Source: an uncultured Flavobacteriaceae bacterium
GTDB taxonomy: Bacteria; Bacteroidota; Bacteroidia; Flavobacteriales; Flavobacteriaceae
Assembly: GCA_913044085.1 (NCBI GenBank)
Contig: CAJWNW010000057.1
Span: 1 to 10,440 of the forward strand
Length of the DNA: 10,440 nt
Reading direction: 5' to 3'
Shown here: positions 1 to 6,944 of the stretch, piece by piece
Layout: the number at the start of each line of letters is the position of its first letter
Position numbering within the stretch: position 1 is the stretch's first letter
The notes under the pieces: model-generated
Databases searched by the model: none
Told to the model about the DNA's origin: nothing
Seen by the model: only the letters and a program-made list of their open reading frames with translations
Position numbers and translations under genes: made by a program

Positions 1-43
1 TAAATTCAAACTGAACCATAGAAAATTATTTGCGGTCATTTCG

Positions 44-51
44 TAATTTTG
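44..51 (+). promoter_or_regulatory. Candidate -7 promoter box for the M20 dipeptidase
   Basis: TAATTTTG is an exact match to the Bacteroidota -7 consensus TAnnTTTG and ends 16 bases before the ATG, so a transcript would have a leader of roughly 10 bases. No TTG box is visible at the usual spacing of about 17-23 bases upstream. A TTTG at 29-32 lies only 11 bases away. The leader is A-rich and lacks a Shine-Dalgarno sequence. Confidence 0.4.
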
Positions 52-67
52 AAAAAAATAAAATCCC

Positions 68-1471
68 ATGAAAGGACTTAAAACTTATGTTGAAACACAC
101 AAGAATCGATTTTTAGATGAACTTTTTTCATTGCTAAAATTACCCTCAGTTAGCGCCGATTCAGCCTATAAAAAAGACACCATTGCTACGGCAAAATTTG
201 TAGCCAACAGCCTAAAAGATGCAGGTTGCAACCATGTAGAAATTTGTGAAACTGCAGGCTATCCAATCGTATATGGAGAAAAGATCATTGACTCCAAATT
301 GCCAACCGTATTGGTTTATGGACATTACGACGTCCAGCCCCCAGATCCCATGGAACTGTGGGACTCCCCGCCTTTTGAGCCTGTAATTAAAACGACTGAA
401 TTACATCCGGAAGGTGCCATTTTTGCGCGTGGTGCCTGTGATGACAAAGGCCAAATGTACATGCATGTCAAAGCCTTAGAATTTATGACCTCAACCCATC
501 AACTGCCTTGTAATGTGAAATTTATGATTGAAGGAGAAGAAGAAGTCGGAAGTGACAATTTAGGGCTTTTCGTCAAAGAAAATGCCACTAAATTAGCCAA
601 CGATGTAATCTTAATTTCAGATACGGGGATGATTTCAAAAGACACCCCATCAATTACAACGGGACTTAGAGGTTTGAGCTATGTAGAGGTTGAAGTAACG
701 GGACCAAACAGGGATTTACACTCTGGAATTTATGGAGGTGCTGTGGCCAACCCCATCAATGTTTTATCAAAAATGATTGCCTCCTTACACGATGAAAACA
801 ACCGGATTACTATTCCTGGTTTTTACGACAAGGTACAAGAACTGACAAAAGAAGAGCGCAGCGCTATGGCAAAGGCTCCTTTTTCATTAGAAGCCTACAA
901 GGAATCCCTTGGAATTGAAGCCGTTTTTGGTGAAAAAGGCTATACCACCAACGAGAGAAACGCCATTCGACCCACCTTAGATGTCAACGGTATTTGGGGG
1001 GGCTATACTGGAGAAGGCGCAAAAACTGTGATTGCAAGCAAGGCCTCAGCCAAGATATCGATGCGCCTGGTACCCAACCAAGACCACCATGAAATCACTA
1101 AACGATTTCAAACTCATTTTGAAAATATTGCACCCAAAGGTGTTTTTGTAAAAGTGACTCCCCACCACGGTGGTCAGAGCTATGTAACCCCCATTGACAA
1201 TACAGGCTATCGGGCAGCAGCCAGAGCCTACGAAGCGACTTTTGGAAAAACACCCATTCCTCAGCGCGGTGGTGGCAGCATTCCTATTGTAGCCCTATTT
1301 GAAGAAATTTTAAAGAGCAAAACCATTATGATGGGCTTTGGGTTGGACAGTGATGCCATCCACTCCCCCAATGAACATTATGGTGTTTTTAATTATTTGA
1401 AAGGGATCGAAACCATTCCTTTGTTTTATAAATATTTTGTGGATTTATCTCAAAAAAACAATCCGCTATAA
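68..1471 (+). CDS. M20 family dipeptidase (metallopeptidase)
   Basis: This is a 467-residue zinc-type peptidase of family M20 (carnosinase/CNDP-like branch), expected to hydrolyse dipeptides or short peptides in the cytoplasm; no signal peptide is visible. The metal site is complete: GHYDVQ supplies His86 and Asp88, RGACDDKG supplies the bridging Asp125, EGEEEVGS supplies the catalytic base Glu158 and ligand Glu159, Asp185 lies in SDTG, and His432 sits in the C-terminal HSPNE motif. The dimerisation (lid) domain starts around residue 200 and contains the conserved DLHSG with His218. Length fits the family. The ATG follows an A-rich leader with a -7 box. Its stop overlaps the stop of the convergent MmcQ-like gene. 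The exact substrate cannot be read from sequence. Confidence 0.93.
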   Translation: MKGLKTYVETHKNRFLDELFSLLKLPSVSADSAYKKDTIATAKFVANSLKDAGCNHVEICETAGYPIVYGEKIIDSKLPTVLVYGHYDVQPPDPMELWDSPPFEPVIKTTELHPEGAIFARGACDDKGQMYMHVKALEFMTSTHQLPCNVKFMIEGEEEVGSDNLGLFVKENATKLANDVILISDTGMISKDTPSITTGLRGLSYVEVEVTGPNRDLHSGIYGGAVANPINVLSKMIASLHDENNRITIPGFYDKVQELTKEERSAMAKAPFSLEAYKESLGIEAVFGEKGYTTNERNAIRPTLDVNGIWGGYTGEGAKTVIASKASAKISMRLVPNQDHHEITKRFQTHFENIAPKGVFVKVTPHHGGQSYVTPIDNTGYRAAARAYEATFGKTPIPQRGGGSIPIVALFEEILKSKTIMMGFGLDSDAIHSPNEHYGVFNYLKGIETIPLFYKYFVDLSQKNNPL

Positions 1472-1846
1472 AGCGTGCTTTAGTTGATCCCGTTGTTTTT
1501 TAGACATGTTTTGAAGTACCATGTCATAACTGTGAGAAATCAGTTCAAAAAGAAATTCTGTGGAAACTTCGTTTGTTTTTAGATAAATGGTATTCCAATG
1601 TTTCTTGTTGGCATGAAAGCCAGGTTTTATGCAATGGTATTGTTCTCTAATTTGTAAGGCATAAGTGGGGTCGCATTTTAAAGTAATTGAGGGGGCACCA
1701 GCCTCCCATTTGGACAAAGGGCAAAGGGCAAAAATTTTACCCAAGACTTTAAACACCAAAGTATCTTGATCAAAAGGAAATGATTCTGTTGTTTTTAACT
1801 GCTGCAAGCAGAAGCTGCGGATGATGTCTAGCGTTGCTGGGATCAA
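1466..1846 (-). CDS. MmcQ/YjbR family protein
   Basis: This 126-residue protein belongs to the MmcQ/YjbR family (CyaY-like fold, double-wing DNA-binding annotation). Diagnostic stretches are TESFPFDQDTLVFKV (20-34), GKIFAL (36-41), SITLKCDP (53-60), REQY (67-70), PGFHANKKHWN (75-85) and ELISHSYDMV (101-110). The biochemical role of the family is unsettled; a DNA-binding function has been proposed, so I give none. The start must be TTG at 1846 (or ATT just before it): the in-frame codon two upstream is the TAA stop of the cyclase gene, and there is no ATG near the N-terminus. It is therefore the last gene of the operon, in the same frame as its neighbour and presumably translated by reinitiation. 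Its stop overlaps the stop of the M20 gene on the other strand. Confidence 0.88.
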   Translation of the reverse strand: MIPATLDIIRSFCLQQLKTTESFPFDQDTLVFKVLGKIFALCPLSKWEAGAPSITLKCDPTYALQIREQYHCIKPGFHANKKHWNTIYLKTNEVSTEFLFELISHSYDMVLQNMSKKQRDQLKHAL

Positions 1847-1849
1847 AAT

Positions 1850-2599
1850 TTAATCGAAAAGTTTATACAAAATAGGTTTACTGGGAGAAGCATCATTTTG
1901 TAAAGGGGCAACGAGCAAATTTAAAATATACTTGCCGTCTTTGACTGCATTCGGGACATAGATTAGTTCGGTGATGGTCGCCTCTTTTCGGATGGCACCA
2001 TGAACATCCCAAAAAGCTTTATGTGCTAAAAGTTCGCCATTGTCTTTTTCCTTGTCGACACTTGGCAAATCAATTAATAAATGCTTGACCCCTTTATTTC
2101 TGAGGTAAATCGCCGCTGCTTCGGACAAAAATGGCGGATTGGTGTTGGCATATTGTCTGCTGAGTTTGTCTTTGGTATTGGGTAAAGTGCGAATGATCAC
2201 CGCTTCTCTTTTTTTATTGCCAATCGCATATCGCAGTTGTTTTTCTGAAATGATTAAATCTTCACCTCTTTTTTCGGGGACGACTGTAATAACCTCGCTG
2301 ACAAATAGAAATTGTTTTAAACACGAATTAATACTGTAGGTTTCTTCCGTGATATGCCCGACACATTCAGTATGAGTACCATGCGCATGGGGATTAAATT
2401 CAATAGAATTGAAATTAACGGCAGCCCCACTTTTAACACTTCCGATCCAATTTTTAAGTTTCGTAGGATAAATTTTGGGCGGAGGTAAATACCATGCATT
2501 TACATTGTCTTTGGACGCCCTTAAAGGGATTGAAATGTCAATTGGTTGGTCCACATAGATAGTGTAAGTTCTGCTGTTGGCATGAATGATCGCTTTCAT
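1850..2599 (-). CDS. Cyclase family protein (KynB-like metal-dependent hydrolase)
   Basis: This 249-residue protein belongs to the cyclase/arylformamidase superfamily (PF04199), whose characterised members such as KynB are metal-dependent amide or ester hydrolases. The motif PHAHGTHTECVGH (72-84 counting from a TTG two codons earlier; subtract 2 for the ATG start) occupies the place of the classic HxGTHxDxPxH site. Here the Asp is replaced by Glu, the Pro is absent, and the first His is shifted by one, so it is a variant branch rather than KynB itself, which is also shorter (about 210 residues). I chose the ATG at 2599 over the in-frame TTG at 2605. It lies 32 bases after hemW and runs directly into the MmcQ-like gene. 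A weak -7-like box TAATTTTA (2616-2623) precedes it. The substrate is unknown. Confidence 0.85.
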   Translation of the reverse strand: MKAIIHANSRTYTIYVDQPIDISIPLRASKDNVNAWYLPPPKIYPTKLKNWIGSVKSGAAVNFNSIEFNPHAHGTHTECVGHITEETYSINSCLKQFLFVSEVITVVPEKRGEDLIISEKQLRYAIGNKKREAVIIRTLPNTKDKLSRQYANTNPPFLSEAAAIYLRNKGVKHLLIDLPSVDKEKDNGELLAHKAFWDVHGAIRKEATITELIYVPNAVKDGKYILNLLVAPLQNDASPSKPILYKLFD

Positions 2600-2631
2600 A
2601 TGCAATGGGTTTTGATAAAATTACTAAAAAT

Positions 2632-3756
2632 TTAAACGATGAATAAATCAGAGGCAATACCATCGGATAAAAACTGGCCTTTTGGAGTCATTTTCAAATG
2701 GGCATCTTCAATTTTGAGGGTTTCAGATGCCAAGTAACCATGTGCATTATTGATCAGACTTGTTTGAACTCCCAATCCAAATTCTTCCTCAATTCGCTTG
2801 AGTGAAACCCCCCACATGGTACGCAACCCCGTCATGATATATTCGTTAAAACGATTTTCAAGGGTAAGTAGTTCTGAGGTCAATGGCAATTCGTTTCTAG
2901 CAATTGTATTTATGTATTGTTTGTTATTGGATACATTCCAAGACCGTTTTTTACCGTCAAAAGAGTGCGCAGACGGCCCGACGCCGAGGTAAGGCTTGCC
3001 CAACCAATAGCTGCTGTTGTGTTTTGAAAAATAGCCTGGTTTTGCAAAACTGCAGACCTCGTAATGAGTAAATCCAGCGTTGGCGGTTGCAGTTACTAAG
3101 GTTTGAAAATGTTGGGCAGCAACGGTATCGTTGAAGGGGGGGTGTTGGGCTGTTTTTATAAAATGCGCTAGGGCTGTTTTCGGTTCTACGGTTAAAGCAT
3201 AACAAGACAAATGGTTAAGTTTTAAATCAAAGGCGATTTGAAGATTTTTTTCCCAACGTACATTGGACATTTGTGGCATTCCGTACAATAAATCTATTGT
3301 GATGTTATCAAAGTAGGGCGTTGCCATTTCTATACATCGGCGCGCTTCTTTAGCACTATGTGTACGGTTCATTAGCTGTAAATCTTCATCGAAAAAAGAT
3401 TGGATTCCGATGCTCAATCTGTTGATGGGGGTGGATGCTAATGCTTGAATTTTCTTAGGGGGTAAATCATCCGGATTGGCTTCCAAAGTGATTTCTGCAT
3501 CAGGTTTAACATTGTAGGAGTTATCAATGGTGTGAAAAATTGTGTTCAAATCTTCCAAGGACAAAAGCGATGGTGTTCCACCTCCAAAATAAATGGATTG
3601 CAATGGTGCTGATTTTAATTCTTTTGCTCTAAGTTGAAGTTCTTTGCAAAGCGCCTCGATAAGATCTTGCTTATGCTTTTGGTTCGTTGAAAAATGAAAA
3701 TTACAATAATGACAGGCCTTTTTGCAAAATGGAATATGGAGATAGAGTCCTGCCAA
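2632..3756 (-). CDS. hemW: Radical SAM protein HemW (heme chaperone)
   Basis: This 374-residue radical SAM enzyme is HemW, formerly annotated as an oxygen-independent coproporphyrinogen oxidase and now regarded as a cytoplasmic heme chaperone. The 4Fe-4S motif is Cys11-x3-Cys15-x2-Cys18 followed by NF. The SAM-binding glycine motif FGGGTPS is at 57-63. HNSSYW at 246-251 is the HNxxYW signature that separates HemW from genuine HemN. The C-terminal third (about 300-374) looks like the usual HemN_C domain. The start is TTG at 3756, giving MAGLYLHIPFC, which matches the family N-terminus; an in-frame TAA lies two codons upstream, so no ATG start is possible. It begins 8 bases after ruvC, in the same operon. 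HemW and HemN are easily confused, but the motifs here favour HemW. Confidence 0.95.
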   Translation of the reverse strand: MAGLYLHIPFCKKACHYCNFHFSTNQKHKQDLIEALCKELQLRAKELKSAPLQSIYFGGGTPSLLSLEDLNTIFHTIDNSYNVKPDAEITLEANPDDLPPKKIQALASTPINRLSIGIQSFFDEDLQLMNRTHSAKEARRCIEMATPYFDNITIDLLYGMPQMSNVRWEKNLQIAFDLKLNHLSCYALTVEPKTALAHFIKTAQHPPFNDTVAAQHFQTLVTATANAGFTHYEVCSFAKPGYFSKHNSSYWLGKPYLGVGPSAHSFDGKKRSWNVSNNKQYINTIARNELPLTSELLTLENRFNEYIMTGLRTMWGVSLKRIEEEFGLGVQTSLINNAHGYLASETLKIEDAHLKMTPKGQFLSDGIASDLFIV

Positions 3757-3764
3757 GGTTTAAA

Positions 3765-4319
3765 TTATTTTTTTACTCTATTTTCATTTTGCTTGACAAA
3801 AGCACTCCAGCCTGTATAACTTTTTCCCGCGCTAATCTTTCCAGCGTTATAGAAGTGACAAACAGCCGCAGCAAGGCCATCCGTAGAGTCCAAGTTTTTG
3901 GGCAACTCTTTAAGTTGTAAAAGACTCTGTAACATTTTAGCCACTTGTTCTTTACTGGCATTGCCATTACCAGTGATGGCCATCTTAATTTTTTTGGGAG
4001 AATATTCAGTAATTGGAATTTCTCTGGATAATCCCGCTGCCATGGCCACCCCTTGAGCCCGGCCCAACTTTAGCATACTTTGTACATTTTTTCCAAAAAA
4101 AGGCGCTTCAATGGCAATTTCATCAGGATTGTAAGTGTCTATGAGTTCAACAGTGCGTTCAAAAATTAATTTCAACTTTAAATAATGATCGCTGTATTTT
4201 TTGAGTTGCAATTCATTCAACTGTAAAAACGACATGGATTTGCCTTTGACTTTAATCAATCCGAAACCCATAATAGTGGTTCCGGGGTCAATGCCTAAAA
4301 TGATTTTTTCAGTCACCAT
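3765..4319 (-). CDS. ruvC: Crossover junction endodeoxyribonuclease RuvC
   Basis: RuvC is the Mg-dependent dimeric nuclease that resolves Holliday junctions together with RuvAB at the end of recombinational repair. The 184-residue product has the full catalytic set: Asp11 in GIDPGT, Glu71 in IEAPFFGKN, and Asp144 and Asp147 in LDSTDGLAAAVCH, in the positions of E. coli Asp7, Glu66, Asp138 and Asp141. The conserved SMLKLGRAQGVAM helix is at 81-93. Length is slightly above the E. coli enzyme (173 residues), with a basic C-terminal tail. Its ATG shares one base with the upstream gene's TAA (TAATG), so translation is coupled to the lipoprotein gene. No ruvA or ruvB is in the window. Identification is secure. 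Confidence 0.97.
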   Translation of the reverse strand: MVTEKIILGIDPGTTIMGFGLIKVKGKSMSFLQLNELQLKKYSDHYLKLKLIFERTVELIDTYNPDEIAIEAPFFGKNVQSMLKLGRAQGVAMAAGLSREIPITEYSPKKIKMAITGNGNASKEQVAKMLQSLLQLKELPKNLDSTDGLAAAVCHFYNAGKISAGKSYTGWSAFVKQNENRVKK

Positions 4320-4792
4320 TAATTTGCATTTAAAATGATGGGCAATTGGAAGACTGCTTGTACGTGCTGGCTTCTTTTTATGGCAGGGTAGAGAACGGGA
4401 AGTGCTGAAAAGCTTTTGGTTAAAGCATCCTTAAAACGCGCAGATGTCTCGTCTGAAATATGGCTACCTTTTAAGTTTTTAACAGACAAGCCTCCACGCT
4501 TTGAAACCAACAGGTCTAAGATCAAAGTATCTTTCAATGGTACTGAAATCATAGATTCATTGGATTTTAAAACTTCAAAAATATGGGTGGTTAAAACCGT
4601 CTCGAAACAAACTTTATTGGCTTCAAAATCTATACCATCTTCACAAGATTCAAAACTGGGGTATTGGTCCAGTGCGTTCCAATTGAAGGCTTGTAATTCT
4701 TCCTCTAAAAGCTTTTCCGAGTCGAGTTTCTTTTTTTCAAAGTAATGACAAGAACAACAGAAAATTAAAAATAAAATTGGTGCGTAACGCAT
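4319..4792 (-). CDS. Lipoprotein with a TonB C-terminal-like domain
   Basis: This is a 157-residue small secreted protein. Residues 1-15 form a short hydrophobic signal ending in FCCSC, so Cys15 is the probable lipidated residue (inferred; the lipobox lacks the usual Leu at -3). Residues 45-66 carry the pattern PSFESC...KVCFETVLTTH with Cys50 and Cys62, which resembles the segment before TonB C-terminal domains in flavobacterial energy-transducer proteins. Residues 85-155 then follow the TonB_C outline: a beta strand, a KRGGLSVKNLKGSHIS hairpin, a helix rich in basic and aromatic residues, a PVLYPA turn, and a final FQLPIIL strand. It lacks the proline-rich spanner and N-terminal transmembrane helix of true TonB. 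It heads the ruvC operon and is coupled to ruvC by TAATG. The function is unknown; the domain assignment is my inference from pattern. Confidence 0.7.
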   Translation of the reverse strand: MRYAPILFLIFCCSCHYFEKKKLDSEKLLEEELQAFNWNALDQYPSFESCEDGIDFEANKVCFETVLTTHIFEVLKSNESMISVPLKDTLILDLLVSKRGGLSVKNLKGSHISDETSARFKDALTKSFSALPVLYPAIKRSQHVQAVFQLPIILNAN

Positions 4793-4808
4793 GGTTCTTT
4801 ATAAAACC

Positions 4809-4830
4809 TAAAATTACGCTTTTAATTTTA
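4809..4830 (-). promoter_or_regulatory. Candidate promoter of the lipoprotein-ruvC-hemW operon, inside an inverted repeat
   Basis: On the minus strand TAATTTTA (4809-4816) differs from the TAnnTTTG -7 consensus only in its last base and lies 16 bases before the lipoprotein ATG. It is one arm of a perfect 8-base inverted repeat with TAAAATTA (4823-4830), separated by a 6-base spacer. No clear TTG -33 box is present. The sequence is almost all A and T, so support is modest. No GC-rich hairpin terminator for pckA is visible in this 75-base spacer. Confidence 0.3.
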
Positions 4831-4867
4831 ACTTTAAAAACATGAAGTAATCGAATTCACTCTGTGT

Positions 4868-6484
4868 TTAGCTGGATTTTAAATTTGGAGCCCCTGACAT
4901 AATTTCTGCGTTGGCATAGGCCTCAAATTGCTTGAAATTATCGATAAAAGACTGGGATAATTTATAAGCAGTTTTATAAAAGCCCGTATCGTTTTTCCAT
5001 GTTTTTCTAGGGCTTAAAAGCGCTGTTGGTACGTTGGGACAAACTCGGGGCTGTAAAACCCCAAAAACCGAGTGGATGTGGTAATTGTTTTCGTTAGCGG
5101 CCTCTAGTGAGCCGTCCAAAGCCGCTGAGATCATGGCGCGCGTATATTTAAGATCCATGCGTTTCCCAATACCGTAAGGCCCCCCAGTCCATCCTGTATT
5201 GACCAGCCAAACAGTGGCGCCGTTGGCTTTCATTTTTGCAGTGAGCATTTCTGCATATTTCGTAGGATGCAACGGCATAAAAGGGGCCCCAAAGCAAGCA
5301 GAAAAAATAGGCTTTGGCTCATTGACACCGGCTTCAGTACCGGCTACCTTGGCGGTATATCCAGAAATAAAATGGTAGGCTGCTTGGGCCGGTGTGAGTT
5401 TTGAAATCGGAGGCAAAACGCCAAAAGCATCGGCGGTGAGAAAGAAAATGTTTTTTGGGTTGCTGCCAATTGATCCAGACTGTATGTTTTTAATGTGATG
5501 AATGGGGTAACTGACACGCGTGTTTGGAGTGATGCTTTTATTTGAAAAATCGACCACACCCTTAGCATTCATAACAACATTTTCTAAAATTGCGCCTTTT
5601 TTGATGGCCTTGTAAATATCGGGTTCTTGTGCTTTTGAAAGATTGATGACCTTGGCATAACACCCACCCTCAAAATTGAATATTGTATTTTCTGAGGTCC
5701 ATCCGTGTTCATCATCGCCTATTAACTTGCGCTTCGGATCTGTAGATAAGGTTGTTTTTCCAGTGCCCGACAAACCAAAAAATATGGCCGTCGTACCGTC
5801 TTGTCCTACATTGGCACTGCAATGCATGGGTAAAGTGTTTTTGTAAGTTGGAAGGATAAAATTAAGGGCGGAGAAGATGCCTTTTTTAATTTCTCCGGTA
5901 TAACCTGTGCCACCAATGAGGGCTATTTTTTTTGAAAAATTTAAAATTGTAAAATTGTGTTGACGAGTCGCATCTTCATCTGGATTGGCCCTAAAACCTG
6001 GCGCATTGATGACCGTCCATTCTGGTAAAAAGTCTTCTAACTCAGAGGCCTCTGGTCTCAAGAACATATTATAAGCAAAGTAATTGCTCCATGGGTGTTC
6101 ATTGATCACACGTATGTTGACACGGTAATTAGGGTCGGTGCAAACATAACTGTCACGTACATAAAGTTCCTTGTTACTTAGATATGCCGTTACTTTGTCA
6201 TACAAATGGTCAAAATCGTTTGGAGAAAAAGGAATGTTAATCTCCCACCACCAGACGCGGTCTTTAGTAATGGTATCTTTGACAATAAAACGGTCTTTTG
6301 GTGAACGGCCAGTAAACTCCCCCGTGCGAATGGCAAGGGCACCGGAAGCAGTTTCAATCCCTTCACAAAGCGCAATGGTTTTATCGTGAAGCGCTGCTGC
6401 TGAAAGTTGGTAATTAATTGATTTAGATGTGATTCCGTAGTTGACTAACGAAATCGTTTTCGTATGGGGCTGGATATATTGCAT
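4868..6484 (-). CDS. pckA: Phosphoenolpyruvate carboxykinase (ATP)
   Basis: PckA catalyses oxaloacetate + ATP to phosphoenolpyruvate + ADP + CO2, the committing step of gluconeogenesis from TCA-cycle intermediates, in the cytosol. From the ATG at 6484 the protein has 538 residues, close to E. coli PckA (540). Visible motifs are TGEFTGRSPKDR with the substrate-binding Arg60, YTGEIKKG with the metal-site lysine pair (about 200-201), His221 in MHCSANVG, the P-loop GLSGTGKTTLS (237-247), the kinase-2 motif LIGDDEHGW (254-262) with two aspartates, and TPNTRVSYP. An in-frame TTG at 6511 would add nine residues, but it lies within the promoter-like sequence and is unlikely. It is probably transcribed alone; the next gene downstream on this strand has its own candidate promoter. 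Identification is secure. Confidence 0.97.
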   Translation of the reverse strand: MQYIQPHTKTISLVNYGITSKSINYQLSAAALHDKTIALCEGIETASGALAIRTGEFTGRSPKDRFIVKDTITKDRVWWWEINIPFSPNDFDHLYDKVTAYLSNKELYVRDSYVCTDPNYRVNIRVINEHPWSNYFAYNMFLRPEASELEDFLPEWTVINAPGFRANPDEDATRQHNFTILNFSKKIALIGGTGYTGEIKKGIFSALNFILPTYKNTLPMHCSANVGQDGTTAIFFGLSGTGKTTLSTDPKRKLIGDDEHGWTSENTIFNFEGGCYAKVINLSKAQEPDIYKAIKKGAILENVVMNAKGVVDFSNKSITPNTRVSYPIHHIKNIQSGSIGSNPKNIFFLTADAFGVLPPISKLTPAQAAYHFISGYTAKVAGTEAGVNEPKPIFSACFGAPFMPLHPTKYAEMLTAKMKANGATVWLVNTGWTGGPYGIGKRMDLKYTRAMISAALDGSLEAANENNYHIHSVFGVLQPRVCPNVPTALLSPRKTWKNDTGFYKTAYKLSQSFIDNFKQFEAYANAEIMSGAPNLKSS

Positions 6485-6489
6485 AAAAA

Positions 6490-6516
6490 CAAAATTATGT
6501 ACAAAACGCAAAGGTA
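6490..6516 (-). promoter_or_regulatory. Two candidate -7 boxes upstream of pckA
   Basis: On the minus strand there are two exact TAnnTTTG matches: TACCTTTG (6509-6516) and TAATTTTG (6490-6497). Use of the first would give a leader of about 18 bases. Use of the second would place the transcription start almost on the ATG at 6484, giving a nearly leaderless mRNA. No convincing TTG -33 box is found for either one. No Shine-Dalgarno sequence is present; the bases before the ATG are a T run. Confidence 0.42.
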
Positions 6517-6547
6517 AATATTCTTTTAAAAACAGCTGTATTTAAGC

Positions 6548-6943
6548 TTAATTTTTATGCTTAATAAGTCCGTAAAGAAGAGCCCCCCAAGCACTAATCA
6601 GAAATAACCCTCCTATGGGGGTAACAGGTCCAAGAAACGTAAAATCAATGGAAGTCATGGCATTGGTGGCCAACAAATAAATAGATAAAGAGAATAATAT
6701 AATACCGGCCAGGGTCAAGCTAAAAATATATTTTTTTTGTAGGGCACTCAAATGTGAGTTAAGGCCTATAAAAAAAAGAAAAAACGCATGGTACATCTGG
6801 TAACGAACCCCTGTTTGAAAACTTTCCAGGGCCGAATCAATCAGTACCGAGCGCAAACCATGGGCAGCAAAAGCGCCTAAAACTACCCCCAATAAACCTA
6901 GCAATGTGGCGGCAATAAAGATTTTCCTTTGGATTTCAATCAT
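6548..6943 (-). CDS. DUF423 (YgdD-type) inner-membrane protein
   Basis: This 131-residue integral membrane protein has four predicted transmembrane helices, at about residues 8-28, 47-64, 70-91 and 104-126. It carries the DUF423 signatures LGAFAAHGL (22-30), FQTGVRYQMYHAFFLF (42-57) and LGPVTPIGGLFLISAWGAL (104-122). The length is typical of the family. The biochemical function is not established, so none is assigned. The ATG at 6943 is preceded by a TACTTTTG -7 box. It is divergent from the saccharopine dehydrogenase gene and ends 63 bases before pckA on the same strand. Confidence 0.9.
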   Translation of the reverse strand: MIEIQRKIFIAATLLGLLGVVLGAFAAHGLRSVLIDSALESFQTGVRYQMYHAFFLFFIGLNSHLSALQKKYIFSLTLAGIILFSLSIYLLATNAMTSIDFTFLGPVTPIGGLFLISAWGALLYGLIKHKN

Positions 6944-6944
6944 T

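Noticed and set aside
2617..2627. AAAATTACTAA shared with the palindrome region at 8392-8402, possible second Lrp site before the cyclase gene
   Set aside because: Without its palindromic partner, an 11-base AT-rich match is expected several times by chance in a 10 kb window of this composition.
4416..4745. Plus-strand open frame of 109 codons opposite the lipoprotein gene
   Set aside because: Antisense shadow: the minus-strand gene has a signal sequence, a recognisable C-terminal domain pattern and operon context, whereas the plus-strand translation shows no family pattern.
6485..6511. N-terminal extension of PckA from a TTG at 6511
   Set aside because: The ATG at 6484 gives the usual family length, and the extension falls in promoter-like sequence.
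6542..6564. Inverted repeat TTAAGC/GCTTAA with an 11-base loop at the end of DUF423, possible terminator
   Set aside because: The stem is only six mostly A-T pairs and is not followed by a T run in the direction of transcription.
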